Source: Acetobacteraceae bacterium
Lineage (GTDB): Bacteria; Pseudomonadota; Alphaproteobacteria; Acetobacterales; Acetobacteraceae
NCBI GenBank assembly: GCA_024280945.1
Contig: JAMXLO010000111.1
Coordinates: forward strand, 1-64,000
DNA length: 64,000 nt
Direction: 5' to 3'
Position numbers and translations under genes: made by a program. Position 1 is the first letter of the stretch. Every line of letters starts with the position of its first letter. The notes below the pieces were generated by a model that saw only the letters and a program-made list of their open reading frames with translations, was not told the origin of the DNA and did not search any database. Positions 43,744-52,139 of the stretch are shown piece by piece.

Positions 43744-44344
43744 GCGGCTCCAACGCCCGCAGCTTCTGCGCCAGATGCACCAGGATCGCCGCCGTCGCAC
43801 CCCAGATGTAATGCTCGGGATGTGGCCAGACCCAGTACTCGCGCCAGATGCCACGCACGTGGTGGCGCTGGCGCTTTGGCGCAGCAGGGTCGAGCAGCGT
43901 GCCAATCGGAAATTCGAACACCGCCTCCACTTCTTCCGGCGCCGGACGCAGGGATATGCCCGGGGGCAGCAGTCCGAGCACCGGCGTGATCCGGTAACCG
44001 GTGCCAGTGACATAGTCGGCCATGCGCCCGAGAATCTCGACCCGGGTTGGATCCAGGGCAATTTCCTCCTCTGCCTCACGCAAGGCGGCGGTTTCCGGAT
44101 CCGGATCAGTGGCGTCGATGCGGCCGCCTGGGAAGCTCACCTGGCCAGCATGTTTGCTCAGATGCGTGTTCCGCTTGGTGAGCAGAACAGCAGGCGGTGC
44201 GCCAAGGATGATCGGCACGAGTACTGCCGCGGGCACGGGAGGGCGATCGAGTATCTCCAGAACGTCGTCGCCATGCGCGACATCGCCTGACAGCGGTTCA
44301 GCGGTGATCGCGCTCAGTCGAGCGCGCAACTCGGCGGCCGTCAT
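43727..44344 (-). CDS. NUDIX hydrolase, CoA pyrophosphatase (NudL)-like
   Basis: 205 residues from ATG 44344. The NUDIX box is GGRIDATDPDPETAALREAEEEI, of the spacing used by coenzyme A pyrophosphatases, preceded by VLLTKRNTHLSKHAGQVSFPGG. It likely hydrolyses CoA and acyl-CoA (or oxidised CoA) to phosphopantetheine and 3',5'-ADP, needing Mg2+. A longer frame upstream is open but runs into the DUF1285 gene; ATG 44344 gives a typical start. It is co-oriented with the DUF6111 and DUF1285 genes. Confidence 0.92.
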   Translation of the reverse strand: MTAAELRARLSAITAEPLSGDVAHGDDVLEILDRPPVPAAVLVPIILGAPPAVLLTKRNTHLSKHAGQVSFPGGRIDATDPDPETAALREAEEEIALDPTRVEILGRMADYVTGTGYRITPVLGLLPPGISLRPAPEEVEAVFEFPIGTLLDPAAPKRQRHHVRGIWREYWVWPHPEHYIWGATAAILVHLAQKLRALEPHAAAG

Positions 44345-44354
44345 GATGGCGCGA

Positions 44355-44948
44355 TCATTCCTCGCCGGGGGGCAACTCTCCCAGCGAAAAAAATCGGCCC
44401 CGGCTCCAAACGCCAAGCATGCGGCGGCAGCCGACCCACTCGGGCACGGCAAGGGCAACCAGTTCGTAATACACGGCGCGGTTGATGCGCGCCTCGATGC
44501 CTTGCCGGATCAGAATGTAAGGAGTCGGTTCACAGGTCAGCAGATCATGCGCGACCCTGACCGGATGGTCGGGCCCCGCGGTCACCACCTGATCGACATT
44601 GGTGCGGAACGAGAGCGTCTGGTGACGACCGTCGCCTGTCCAATCGAGCTCAACGGCGACGAACGGTGCATCCTCGACCTCGATGCGACCTCGTTCGGCC
44701 GGCGTCTCGAGCAGGAAGCTGCCATCCTCGCCCCGCTTCAGGACGCTGGCGAACAGGCAAACCAATTCCTTCCGCTGAATGGGACTGCCGCGATACAGCC
44801 AGGTGCCGTCGCGCTTGATCACGAACGGAAGGTCGCCGCAATCGACGGGCACGCGGCGCGGGCCGTCGCGGCGGCAAACACTCCGCGGGATCGGCTCGGC
44901 CAGGGCCGCGGCATGGTAAAGTGGTGCTGGAGAACGGGTATCAGTCAC
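44355..44948 (-). CDS. DUF1285 domain-containing protein
   Basis: 197 residues. The DUF1285 core is LPFVIKRDGTWLYRGSPIQRKELVCLFASVLKRGEDGSFLLETP, followed by VEDAPFVAVELDW and LSFRTNVDQVVTAGPDHPVRV. Cytoplasmic, function unknown. It overlaps no neighbour and sits 10 bp upstream of the NUDIX gene on the minus strand, divergent from the moxR gene, consistent with the conserved block DUF1285-NUDIX-DUF6111-cca. Confidence 0.92.
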   Translation of the reverse strand: MTDTRSPAPLYHAAALAEPIPRSVCRRDGPRRVPVDCGDLPFVIKRDGTWLYRGSPIQRKELVCLFASVLKRGEDGSFLLETPAERGRIEVEDAPFVAVELDWTGDGRHQTLSFRTNVDQVVTAGPDHPVRVAHDLLTCEPTPYILIRQGIEARINRAVYYELVALAVPEWVGCRRMLGVWSRGRFFSLGELPPGEE

Positions 44949-45067
44949 GTCTGCGTCTCCATACCCTGGCGGCCTTTAACCCATGCCGCCGATATAGGGA
45001 GCATCCCCCCGCGCGTGAAAGTGCCTATATGAAGGCTTCGTAAGTTTTCTCCGAGGTGTTCCGCGGT

Positions 45068-46084
45068 ATGTCGATCAGTATGGCCAGCACGCAACAAGGT
45101 GCCATCGATCCCACCACCATACTGCCCGAGATCGAAGCGCTCGGCGCACGCATCGGTCGCGTCCGGACTGCGATCGGCCGGGTAATCTTCGGCCAGGACG
45201 AGGTTGTGGATCAGACGCTGATCACACTGCTGTCCGGTGGACATGCGTTGCTCGTGGGGGTGCCTGGACTGGGCAAGAGCCGGCTGGTCGAAACTCTCGG
45301 CACGGTTCTCGGCGTGGCGACGAAGCGCGTGCAGTTCACGCCCGACCTCATGCCGGCGGACATCATCGGCAGCGAGGTACTCGATGAAACAGAGGGTCGT
45401 CGCAGCTTTCGCTTCGTTCCTGGACCGGTGTTCTGCCAGCTGCTGATGGCCGACGAGATCAATCGCGCCAGCCCACGCACGCAGTCCGCCCTGCTGCAGG
45501 CGATGCAGGAGCAGCGGGTCGCCGTCGCCGGTGTCGAGCACGGGTTGCCCCGGCCGTTCCACGTGCTGGCCACCCAGAACCCCATCGAGCAGGAGGGCAC
45601 CTATCCGTTGCCGGAGGCGCAGCTCGACCGGTTCCTGCTGGAGATCGATGTCAGCTACCCGGCGCTGGAAGCCGAGAGGACCATGCTGCTCGCCACCACC
45701 GGCGTGGCGGATGCGCCGCCGCAGCAGGCGATGACGGCTGAGGAGCTGCGTGCTGCTCAGGCGCTGATCCGACGCGTGCCGGTGGGCGAGAAAGTGGTCG
45801 ATGCGATCCTCCTTCTGGTGCGGGGCGGCCGGCCGGAGACCACCGATGACGACACCGTGCGGCGCCATGTGGCCTGGGGTCCGGGACCACGGGCCGCACA
45901 GGCACTGATGCTCGCGTCGCGTGCGCGTGCCGTGCTGGGGGGACGACTCGCGCCCAGCATCGATGACGTGGTGGCGCTGGCGCGCCCGGTGCTGCGCCAC
46001 CGGATGGCGCTGAACTTCTCAGCGCGCGCCGATGGTGTCGTGCTGGCCGATGTGATCGATCGGCTGGTCGAGCGGCTTGCCTAG
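45068..46084 (+). CDS. MoxR-family AAA+ ATPase
   Basis: 338 residues from ATG 45068. Walker A is GVPGLGKS (64-71), Walker B lies in FCQLLMADEINRASPRTQSALLQAMQEQ, and ATQNPIEQEGTYPLPEAQLDRF is the MoxR sensor/arginine-finger stretch. MoxR ATPases are thought to act as chaperones in assembly of vWA-domain or metal-containing complexes. It is the first gene of an operon: its stop overlaps the TTG start of the DUF58 gene, and DUF4159 and vWA-like membrane genes follow. The ATG at 45080 is an alternative start. It is divergent from the DUF1285 gene. Confidence 0.93.
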   Translation: MSISMASTQQGAIDPTTILPEIEALGARIGRVRTAIGRVIFGQDEVVDQTLITLLSGGHALLVGVPGLGKSRLVETLGTVLGVATKRVQFTPDLMPADIIGSEVLDETEGRRSFRFVPGPVFCQLLMADEINRASPRTQSALLQAMQEQRVAVAGVEHGLPRPFHVLATQNPIEQEGTYPLPEAQLDRFLLEIDVSYPALEAERTMLLATTGVADAPPQQAMTAEELRAAQALIRRVPVGEKVVDAILLLVRGGRPETTDDDTVRRHVAWGPGPRAAQALMLASRARAVLGGRLAPSIDDVVALARPVLRHRMALNFSARADGVVLADVIDRLVERLA

Positions 46085-46973
46085 CGCCTCGACGCAGGCC
46101 GCGGCGGCAGCCAGGCGGGCCGAGGCGCTCGGGGCGCGGCTGCCGCCGCTGCTGGTGGCAGCCGAACGGGTGGCCGCCACCGTGGCCCAGGGCGTGCACG
46201 GGCGACGCCGGGTGGGACAGGGCGACAGCTTCTGGCAATTCCGCCGCTTCATTGCGGGCGACCCGATTGGGCGCATCGACTGGCGGCAATCGGCCAAGTC
46301 GGGGCGGCCCGCCCCAGACGGATGGTTTATCCGCGAAACCGAGTGGGAGGCGGCACAGACCGTCTGCCTGTGGCGCGATACATCGGCGTCCATGCGCTGG
46401 CGCTCGCGCGGGGCAGCAGTCGAGAAGCGCGAGCGGGCGGGACTGCTGCTGCTGGCGCTGGCGTCGCTGCTGCTGCGCGGCGGCGAGCGCGTGACGATGA
46501 TCGCCCCCGATGCCCGGCCGGTCTCGGGGCGTTCGGGCCTGGACCGGCTGGCGGACGCGCTGGGCACCGAGGCGGATGACGATGCCGGGGTGCCACCCCA
46601 TGTGTCGTTGCCGCGCCATGCACGAGTCGTCCTGTTCGGCGACTTCCTCTCGCCGCTGGAGGAAATCCAGGCGGCAGTGGGCCGGCTCGCGGCCATCCCT
46701 GTCAGTGGCTACCTGCTGCAGATACTTGATCCGGCCGAAGCGGACCTGCCGTATAGTGGCCGCATCCGCTTCCGCGGACTGGAGCGCGAAGGCGACACGC
46801 TGATCCCACGTGTGGAAGGTGTGCGCCACGAATACGGCAGGCGCCTGACAGCACAACAGGAGGGTCTGGCTGCGATCTGCGCCGCCGCCGCGTTCGGCTT
46901 CGCAATCCACCATACCGACCATTCGCCGGAAACGGCGTTGCTCGGACTGTATACGGCTTTGACTGCTCGATGA
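46077..46973 (+). CDS. DUF58 domain-containing protein
   Basis: 298 residues from a TTG start at 46077 that overlaps the MoxR stop (TTGCCTAG). The DUF58 region is GRRRVGQGDSFWQFRRFIAGDPIGRIDWRQSAKSGRP, followed by a vWA-like MIDAS-related segment (VCLWRDTSASMRWRS). Such proteins partner MoxR ATPases and, with BatA/B-like membrane proteins, form an envelope complex. It has no transmembrane helix near the N terminus and may be cytoplasmic. The next gene is 121 bp away, across a dispersed repeat. Confidence 0.92.
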   Translation: MPSASTQAAAAARRAEALGARLPPLLVAAERVAATVAQGVHGRRRVGQGDSFWQFRRFIAGDPIGRIDWRQSAKSGRPAPDGWFIRETEWEAAQTVCLWRDTSASMRWRSRGAAVEKRERAGLLLLALASLLLRGGERVTMIAPDARPVSGRSGLDRLADALGTEADDDAGVPPHVSLPRHARVVLFGDFLSPLEEIQAAVGRLAAIPVSGYLLQILDPAEADLPYSGRIRFRGLEREGDTLIPRVEGVRHEYGRRLTAQQEGLAAICAAAAFGFAIHHTDHSPETALLGLYTALTAR

Positions 46974-47094
46974 TGGCCGGAACGAGCCTGGCCACGACGG
47001 CCAAGGACCGGGCTTCCGCCCAAAGAGGTGTACGGATGGCCCGATCAAGTCCCGCCATCGCGAGAGAAGACCGGGCTTGCGCCCGGATCGACGC
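46974..47094. repeat. dispersed intergenic repeat, copy B, between DUF58 and DUF4159 genes
   Basis: CCCGCCATCGCGAGAGAAGA (47051-47070) then CCGGGCTTGCGCCCGGATCG (47071-47090) matches copy A at 43414-43449 in inverse orientation. The 5' part contains GGCCGGAACGAGCCTGGCC and GACCGGGCTTCCGCCC, so the element can fold into several hairpins. It lies inside an otherwise tightly packed operon and adds about 120 nt of RNA structure. It may be a mobile-derived repeat, but no transposase is present. Confidence 0.65.
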
Positions 47095-49881
47095 ATGATT
47101 TTCGCCGCTCCCTGGGTACTGCTTGCCCTGCCAGCCCTGCCGCTTCTGTGGTGGCTCCTTCGCGTCACACCGCCAGCACCCCGCAGCGAGAACTTCCCGG
47201 CAATCCGTCTGCTCATGGGGCTGCATGCACGCGAGGAGACGCCTGCCCGCACGCCTTGGTGGCTGCTGCTCCTGCGCATGGTCGCTGCGACCTTGGTGAT
47301 TCTGGCGCTCGCACGGCCCGTGCTGGATGCAGGCTCCCTGCTGCCGGGATCCGGTCCAGTGCTGCTGGTCGTGGACAACGGGTGGGCGGCGGCGGGTGAC
47401 TGGCCGCGTCGAATGCAGGCGATCAACACCGTGCTGGATCGCGCCGAGCGCGCCAACCGTCAGGTCGCGCTGCTCGTGACGGCGCCGGACGAAACCGGTG
47501 CCGCGCCACGGATTGCGGCACCGTCACCGGTCGCCGACCTCCGCCCGAGGACGGCGGCTTTGCACCCAGAGCCGTGGCCGCCGGACCGAGCGGCGGCGGC
47601 GATTGCGCTCGCGGCCTGGCATCAGCCTGGGACGGCGGTGGTCTACCTCGGGGACGGCCTGGCGCATGAGGGCGTCCCCGGATCAGGTCCGGGGCAGGCT
47701 CCCGGATCAGGTTCGGGGCAGGCCCCCGGATCGGGTCCGGGGCAGGCCCCCAGATCAGGTCCCGAGCAGGCCTTCTCTGGCTTTGCTGCGGCACTTGGGC
47801 AGGCGGGAACGGTAACCGAACTGCGCAGCAATGCGGCCCCGCCTGCGCGGGTGTTGCTGCCCCCAAGGAGCGAGGCAGACCGGCTGGTGGTCCGAGTGGC
47901 GCAGGCACCGCAGCCGTTGGGGAGCGAGGCAACGGTATTGGCGCAGAGCGGTGACGGCCGCACCCTGGCGCGCGCTGTTGTGAACCTATCGGCCGGCGCC
48001 GGCGAGGGGAGCGCCTCGATCACGCTGCCGCCGGAACTCCGCAACCGCCTCACCCGGCTGGTCCTGGAAGGACCGCCGAGTGCCGCCTCGGTCGTGCTGC
48101 TGGACGAACGCTGGCGACGGCGGCCGGTCGGCTTGCTGGCCGGCGAACTCGCCACGGCTGACACTCCGTTCGCCGGCTCGCTGTATTACCTGCGGCGCGC
48201 CCTGACGCCCTATACCGAGGTGCGCGAAGCAGACCTTGCCACACTGTTGAAGCGTGAGATCTCGGTGCTGATCCTGGCTGACCGCCCGCTGCCCGAGGGC
48301 GCGGAGCTGGACACGCTGACAAAATGGGTGGAGCAGGGTGGCCTGCTGATCCGCTTTGCCGGCCCGCGAACAGCGGAGCAGCCAATCGGCGAAACCGACC
48401 CGCTGATGCCCGTCAAGCTGCTGGGCGGCGACCGGCAACTGGGCGGCGCGCTGTCGTGGGCGGAGCCGGCAGGTGTGGCCCAGTTCAGCGCGAGTTCGCC
48501 GTTCGCCGGCCTGAGCGTGCCGGACGAGGTCAAGGTGAACCGACAGGTTCTGGCCGAGCCCTCCGCCGCCCTCTCCAGCCATACCTGGGCAGCGCTCGCC
48601 GACGGCACACCGCTGGTCACCGAGGCGGCCCGCGGCGCCGGCCGCATTGTGCTGTTCCATGTGACCGCCAACGCCGACTGGTCGAACCTGCCGCTGTCCG
48701 GTCTGTTCGTGGACATGCTGCGGCGCCTGGTGGCCATGTCGGCTGGCGTCGCGCCGACTTCCGACACCGCCGTCCTTGCACCGGCAGAGACTCTGGACGG
48801 CTATGGGCTGCTGGGCGATCCGCCGCAGGCCGCGACGGGGCTGCCTGCCAACGAAATCGCCACCACCGTTGCATCGCCGCGTCATCCTCCCGGACTGTAC
48901 GGACCAGAAAACGGACGGCGGGCGCTGAATCTCGGCGGCAACCTGGCAGGACTGCAGGCCACTCCGCCCGTGGCAGGCGCCCGCATTGAGGACTATGCCG
49001 CCGCAGTGCCTGAACATGCGCTTGGCCCGCCCCTGCTGGCCGCTGCGCTCGTGCTGCTGGCGCTCGATCTGCTGGTCGCCCTCGGCCTGCGGGGACTGCT
49101 GCGGCCGAGCAGAGTTGGCGTGACCGTTCTGCTGCTGGGACTGGCGTCGGTGCCGGGTGCGCATGCGCTCGAGACGGATACCAATCCAGCGCTCGCGACG
49201 CGGCTCGGATATATCGTCACCGGCGATGCCCAGTTGGACTCGGTATCGCGTGCCGGCTTGGAAGGCCTGTCAGATTACGTCAACCGGCGAACCGCGGCGA
49301 CACTGGTGGAACCTGATCCGGTCGAACCAGGTAGGACAGATCTCAGTTATTATCCGTTGCTCTATTGGCCGATCGCCCCAGAAGCGCAGGGGCTCGCGCC
49401 GGAGCAAGCGGCGGCCCTGAACGACTACATGAGCCGCGGCGGAATCATCTTGATGGACACGCGCGACTCCGGCTCCGGTGCCGGATTTGCCCCGGGCGCC
49501 GGGTCAGCATTGCAGCGGGTCGGGCAAGGGCTGGTGGTGCCGCCATTGGCGCCCTTGACCACCGAGCACGTGCTTGCACGTGCCTTCTACCTGCTCCAGG
49601 ATTTCCCCGGGCGCTACACCGGCGACGCCGTCTGGGTGCAGCGCGACCAGGATCGCGCCAACGACAGCGTCAGCCCGGTGATCATTGGCGGCAACGACTG
49701 GGCCGCGGCCTGGGCAGTGGATAGTGCTGGGCGCAATCCGTATGCCGTCATGCCGGGTGGGGCGCGGCAACGGACGCTGGCCTATCGGTTCGGAGTGAAC
49801 CTCGTGATGTATGCGCTGACCGGCAACTACAAGGGCGATCAGGTGCACGTGCCGGCGATCCTGCAGAGGTTGGGGCAGTGA
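47095..49881 (+). CDS. BatA-type membrane protein with DUF4159 domain
   Basis: 928 residues from ATG 47095. The N-terminal region (MIFAAPWVLLALPALPLLWWLLR, then LLLRMVAATLVILALARPVL) has two transmembrane helices and the BatA-like motif before a large soluble part. Residues about 640-670 hold another hydrophobic segment (LLAAALVLLALDLLVALGLRGLL), and DUF4159 follows (ATRLGYIVTGDAQLDSV, YPLLYWPI, RGGIILMDTRDSG). It is likely anchored in the inner membrane with soluble domains outside. Residues about 195-226 are a Gly/Pro/Gln-rich repeat encoded by a 24-bp tandem repeat. It works with MoxR, DUF58 and the 701-aa protein; molecular function unknown. Confidence 0.9.
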   Translation: MIFAAPWVLLALPALPLLWWLLRVTPPAPRSENFPAIRLLMGLHAREETPARTPWWLLLLRMVAATLVILALARPVLDAGSLLPGSGPVLLVVDNGWAAAGDWPRRMQAINTVLDRAERANRQVALLVTAPDETGAAPRIAAPSPVADLRPRTAALHPEPWPPDRAAAAIALAAWHQPGTAVVYLGDGLAHEGVPGSGPGQAPGSGSGQAPGSGPGQAPRSGPEQAFSGFAAALGQAGTVTELRSNAAPPARVLLPPRSEADRLVVRVAQAPQPLGSEATVLAQSGDGRTLARAVVNLSAGAGEGSASITLPPELRNRLTRLVLEGPPSAASVVLLDERWRRRPVGLLAGELATADTPFAGSLYYLRRALTPYTEVREADLATLLKREISVLILADRPLPEGAELDTLTKWVEQGGLLIRFAGPRTAEQPIGETDPLMPVKLLGGDRQLGGALSWAEPAGVAQFSASSPFAGLSVPDEVKVNRQVLAEPSAALSSHTWAALADGTPLVTEAARGAGRIVLFHVTANADWSNLPLSGLFVDMLRRLVAMSAGVAPTSDTAVLAPAETLDGYGLLGDPPQAATGLPANEIATTVASPRHPPGLYGPENGRRALNLGGNLAGLQATPPVAGARIEDYAAAVPEHALGPPLLAAALVLLALDLLVALGLRGLLRPSRVGVTVLLLGLASVPGAHALETDTNPALATRLGYIVTGDAQLDSVSRAGLEGLSDYVNRRTAATLVEPDPVEPGRTDLSYYPLLYWPIAPEAQGLAPEQAAALNDYMSRGGIILMDTRDSGSGAGFAPGAGSALQRVGQGLVVPPLAPLTTEHVLARAFYLLQDFPGRYTGDAVWVQRDQDRANDSVSPVIIGGNDWAAAWAVDSAGRNPYAVMPGGARQRTLAYRFGVNLVMYALTGNYKGDQVHVPAILQRLGQ
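47678..47773 (+). repeat. 24-bp tandem repeat, four copies, in frame in a coding sequence
   Basis: Four adjacent 24-nt units (47678-47701, 47702-47725, 47726-47749, 47750-47773) each begin CCGGATCAGGTCCGGGGCAG or a close variant, encoding PGSGPGQA, PGSGSGQA, PGSGPGQA and PRSGPEQA. Because the length is a multiple of three the gene stays open. The unit is made of CCGGATCAGGTCC-like partial palindromes that I associate with intergenic repeats of GC-rich alphaproteobacteria, so the array may be such a repeat inserted into the coding sequence. Confidence 0.85.
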
Positions 49882-49929
49882 GCGATTGTCCGCTCTTCTT
49901 CCCCGCCCCCGCATCTAGTCCACGGCAGG

Positions 49930-49956
49930 CTCCCCTCCCGTGGGGGGCGGGGGAGG
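49930..49956 (+). promoter_or_regulatory. hairpin over the ribosome binding site of the 701-aa gene
   Basis: CTCCCC at 49930-49935 can pair with GGGGAG at 49950-49955, and CCC (49937-49939) with GGG (49945-49947). The Shine-Dalgarno GGGAGG (49951-49956), eight bases before ATG 49965, would be mostly hidden in this stem. It may couple translation to the preceding gene or simply be a GC-rich repeat. Inferred from pairing only. Confidence 0.35.
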
Positions 49957-49964
49957 CGCCCTAG

Positions 49965-52070
49965 ATGCATCCGACCGAAGCCATTGCCGCACTCCGCTTC
50001 GAACCGCTGCTGCCTGTCGGGGTGATTGCTGTCCTCGCGGCGCTGGCGCTGGCCATCGTGGCGTTGGCCGCGATACGGCGCGCGCGCGGCACGATCTGGC
50101 GACTGGCAGCCTTCGCCGTGCTCGTGCTGTGGCTCTTGGGTCCGCGGCTGGTACAGGAGAGCCGTGAGAACCTGCCCGACGTTGGGCTGTTGGTGGTCGA
50201 TCAGACAGCATCGATGCAGATCGGCGAGCGGGCGCGGCTTGCCAATGCGGCGCGAGCTGCACTGACCCAGGAGGCATCGAAGCTGCACGACCTGGAGCTT
50301 CGCACTGTCACCGTGCCGGAGAGTGGCGATGCCGGAACGCGGATGTTCGCCGCGATCGATCGGGCCTTGGCGGATATACCACGGTCGCGCTTTGCCGGAA
50401 CAATCGCGATCTCTGATGGCCAGGTGCATGACATTCCCGAAACGGCCCCCGGCGGCGCACCGCTCAACGTACTGATACCCGCGGCCGGCGAGGAGACCGA
50501 CCGCCGCATGCGCGTCATCGAGGCGCCAGGTTACGGCATCGTTGGCAAATCGGTGACGCTGCGCGTCGCGGTGGAGGACCTGGGGGTAGCGCACCCTGCT
50601 CCGTCGGCCAATCTGACGATCCGTCGCGATGGCGAGCCGCCGCGCGTCGTGAGTGTTCCCATAGGGGTCGAGCAGCGCATCGACGTGCCGATCACCCGTG
50701 CCGGACCAACAGTCGTGGAAATGTCCGCCAGCCAGTTGCCCGGCGCTGTGACCAACGTCAACAACCGGGCAGTCGTCGAGATCAACGGCGTGCGCGACCG
50801 GCTGCGCGTGCTGCTGATCTCCGGTGAGCCGCATCCCGGTGAACGCACCTGGCGCCGGCTGCTGAAGGCGGATCCCTCGGTGGATCTGGTGCACTTCACC
50901 ATTCTGCGTCCGCCCGAGAAGGACGATCTTACACCGCTGACCGAGCTAGCGCTGATCGCTTTCCCCGTGCGCGAGCTGTTCCTGGACAAGATCAACGAGT
51001 TCGACCTGATCATCCTGGATCGGTTTCAAAATCGCGGCCTCCTGCCGATGCCCTACATCGCCAACATCGCCGAGCGGGTCCGCGATGGCGGGGCCCTGCT
51101 GCTGAGCGTGGGTCCTGAATTTTCCGGTGCCAGCAGCCTGGCGGCGACACCGATCGGCCAGGTGCTCCCAGGCATTCCTGCGTCGATGAGTGCCGTGGTG
51201 GACGGGGAGTTCCGGCCGAGAGTGACGGATCTCGGACAGCGGCATCCGGTCACCGAGGGGCTCGAAGGCGCCAATCCGCCTGCCAGTCCGAATGCTCCCG
51301 CTGAGTGGGGATCGTGGTACCGCCGCATCCAACCCGCGGACGTTCACGGCGACGCTCTGCTCGGCACGCGCGACGGCCAGCCGTTGCTGCTGCTGGACCG
51401 GGTCGGCAAGGGTCGCGTTGCCCTGCTGCTGTCCGACCAGATGTGGCTCTGGTCGCGCGGCCATCAGGGGGGCGGGCCGCAGGCGGAGCTGCTGCGGCGG
51501 GTTGCGCACTGGCTGATGCAGGAGCCGGACCTCGAGGAGAACGCACTGACCGCGCACGTTGCCGACGGAAAACTGTCCATCAAGCGACGATCCACCGATC
51601 CTGCGCCGCCAGGCCAGGTGACCGTCACCGATCCTGACGGCAAGGCTCAGACGCTGAACCTGACGCCAGTGACGGCGGGTACGGCAACTGCGTCGCTGCC
51701 GGCCGCCACCCCCGGAGTGTGGCAGGCCAGTGATGGCGCACGGACGGCATACGCCGCGGCGGGCGCGACCAATCAGTTGGAATTCGCCGATCTGCGGGCG
51801 ACGGCAACCCTGCTGCGCAAGCTCGCGCGGACTTCAGGCGGCGGTGTGCATTTCATCGGCACGGGCAAACCAGGCGCGCCGCCGGACGTGCCCGAGTTGC
51901 GGCGGACCGAGCCGAATCGATCCGCGGCGGGCGGATCGTGGATCGGGTTGGAGCGCCGGCACGACCACGTTGTGACCGGAATTGCCTCGCTGACCCTGTT
52001 GCCGTCCTGGGCGGCGCTGCCACTGATGTTGGGCCTGATGGTCCTGGCGTGGCGGCGCGAGGGCACCTGA
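49965..52070 (+). CDS. vWA/glutamine-amidotransferase-like large membrane protein
   Basis: 701 residues. Two N-terminal transmembrane helices (LLPVGVIAVLAALALAIVALAAI, TIWRLAAFAVLVLWLLG) are followed by VGLLVVDQTASMQIGERA (vWA-like MIDAS sequence), and a C-terminal helix near SWAALPLMLGLMVLAWRR. The middle has RLRVLLISGEPHPGERTWRRLL, LIILDRFQNRGLLPMPYIANIAERVRDGGALLLSVGPEFSG and RGGSW-like stretches, the pattern of membrane proteins annotated as glutamine-amidotransferase-like. No catalytic cysteine triad is obvious, so amidotransferase activity is doubtful. It is the fourth gene of the MoxR operon and probably forms the envelope complex with the DUF4159 protein. Confidence 0.85.
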   Translation: MHPTEAIAALRFEPLLPVGVIAVLAALALAIVALAAIRRARGTIWRLAAFAVLVLWLLGPRLVQESRENLPDVGLLVVDQTASMQIGERARLANAARAALTQEASKLHDLELRTVTVPESGDAGTRMFAAIDRALADIPRSRFAGTIAISDGQVHDIPETAPGGAPLNVLIPAAGEETDRRMRVIEAPGYGIVGKSVTLRVAVEDLGVAHPAPSANLTIRRDGEPPRVVSVPIGVEQRIDVPITRAGPTVVEMSASQLPGAVTNVNNRAVVEINGVRDRLRVLLISGEPHPGERTWRRLLKADPSVDLVHFTILRPPEKDDLTPLTELALIAFPVRELFLDKINEFDLIILDRFQNRGLLPMPYIANIAERVRDGGALLLSVGPEFSGASSLAATPIGQVLPGIPASMSAVVDGEFRPRVTDLGQRHPVTEGLEGANPPASPNAPAEWGSWYRRIQPADVHGDALLGTRDGQPLLLLDRVGKGRVALLLSDQMWLWSRGHQGGGPQAELLRRVAHWLMQEPDLEENALTAHVADGKLSIKRRSTDPAPPGQVTVTDPDGKAQTLNLTPVTAGTATASLPAATPGVWQASDGARTAYAAAGATNQLEFADLRATATLLRKLARTSGGGVHFIGTGKPGAPPDVPELRRTEPNRSAAGGSWIGLERRHDHVVTGIASLTLLPSWAALPLMLGLMVLAWRREGT

Positions 52071-52139
52071 CCGGCGCTTACACCCGACGTTAAGCCGCGA
52101 CGCTGAATAATACCGCTTTCGCGCAATGGAGGCGGGCTG

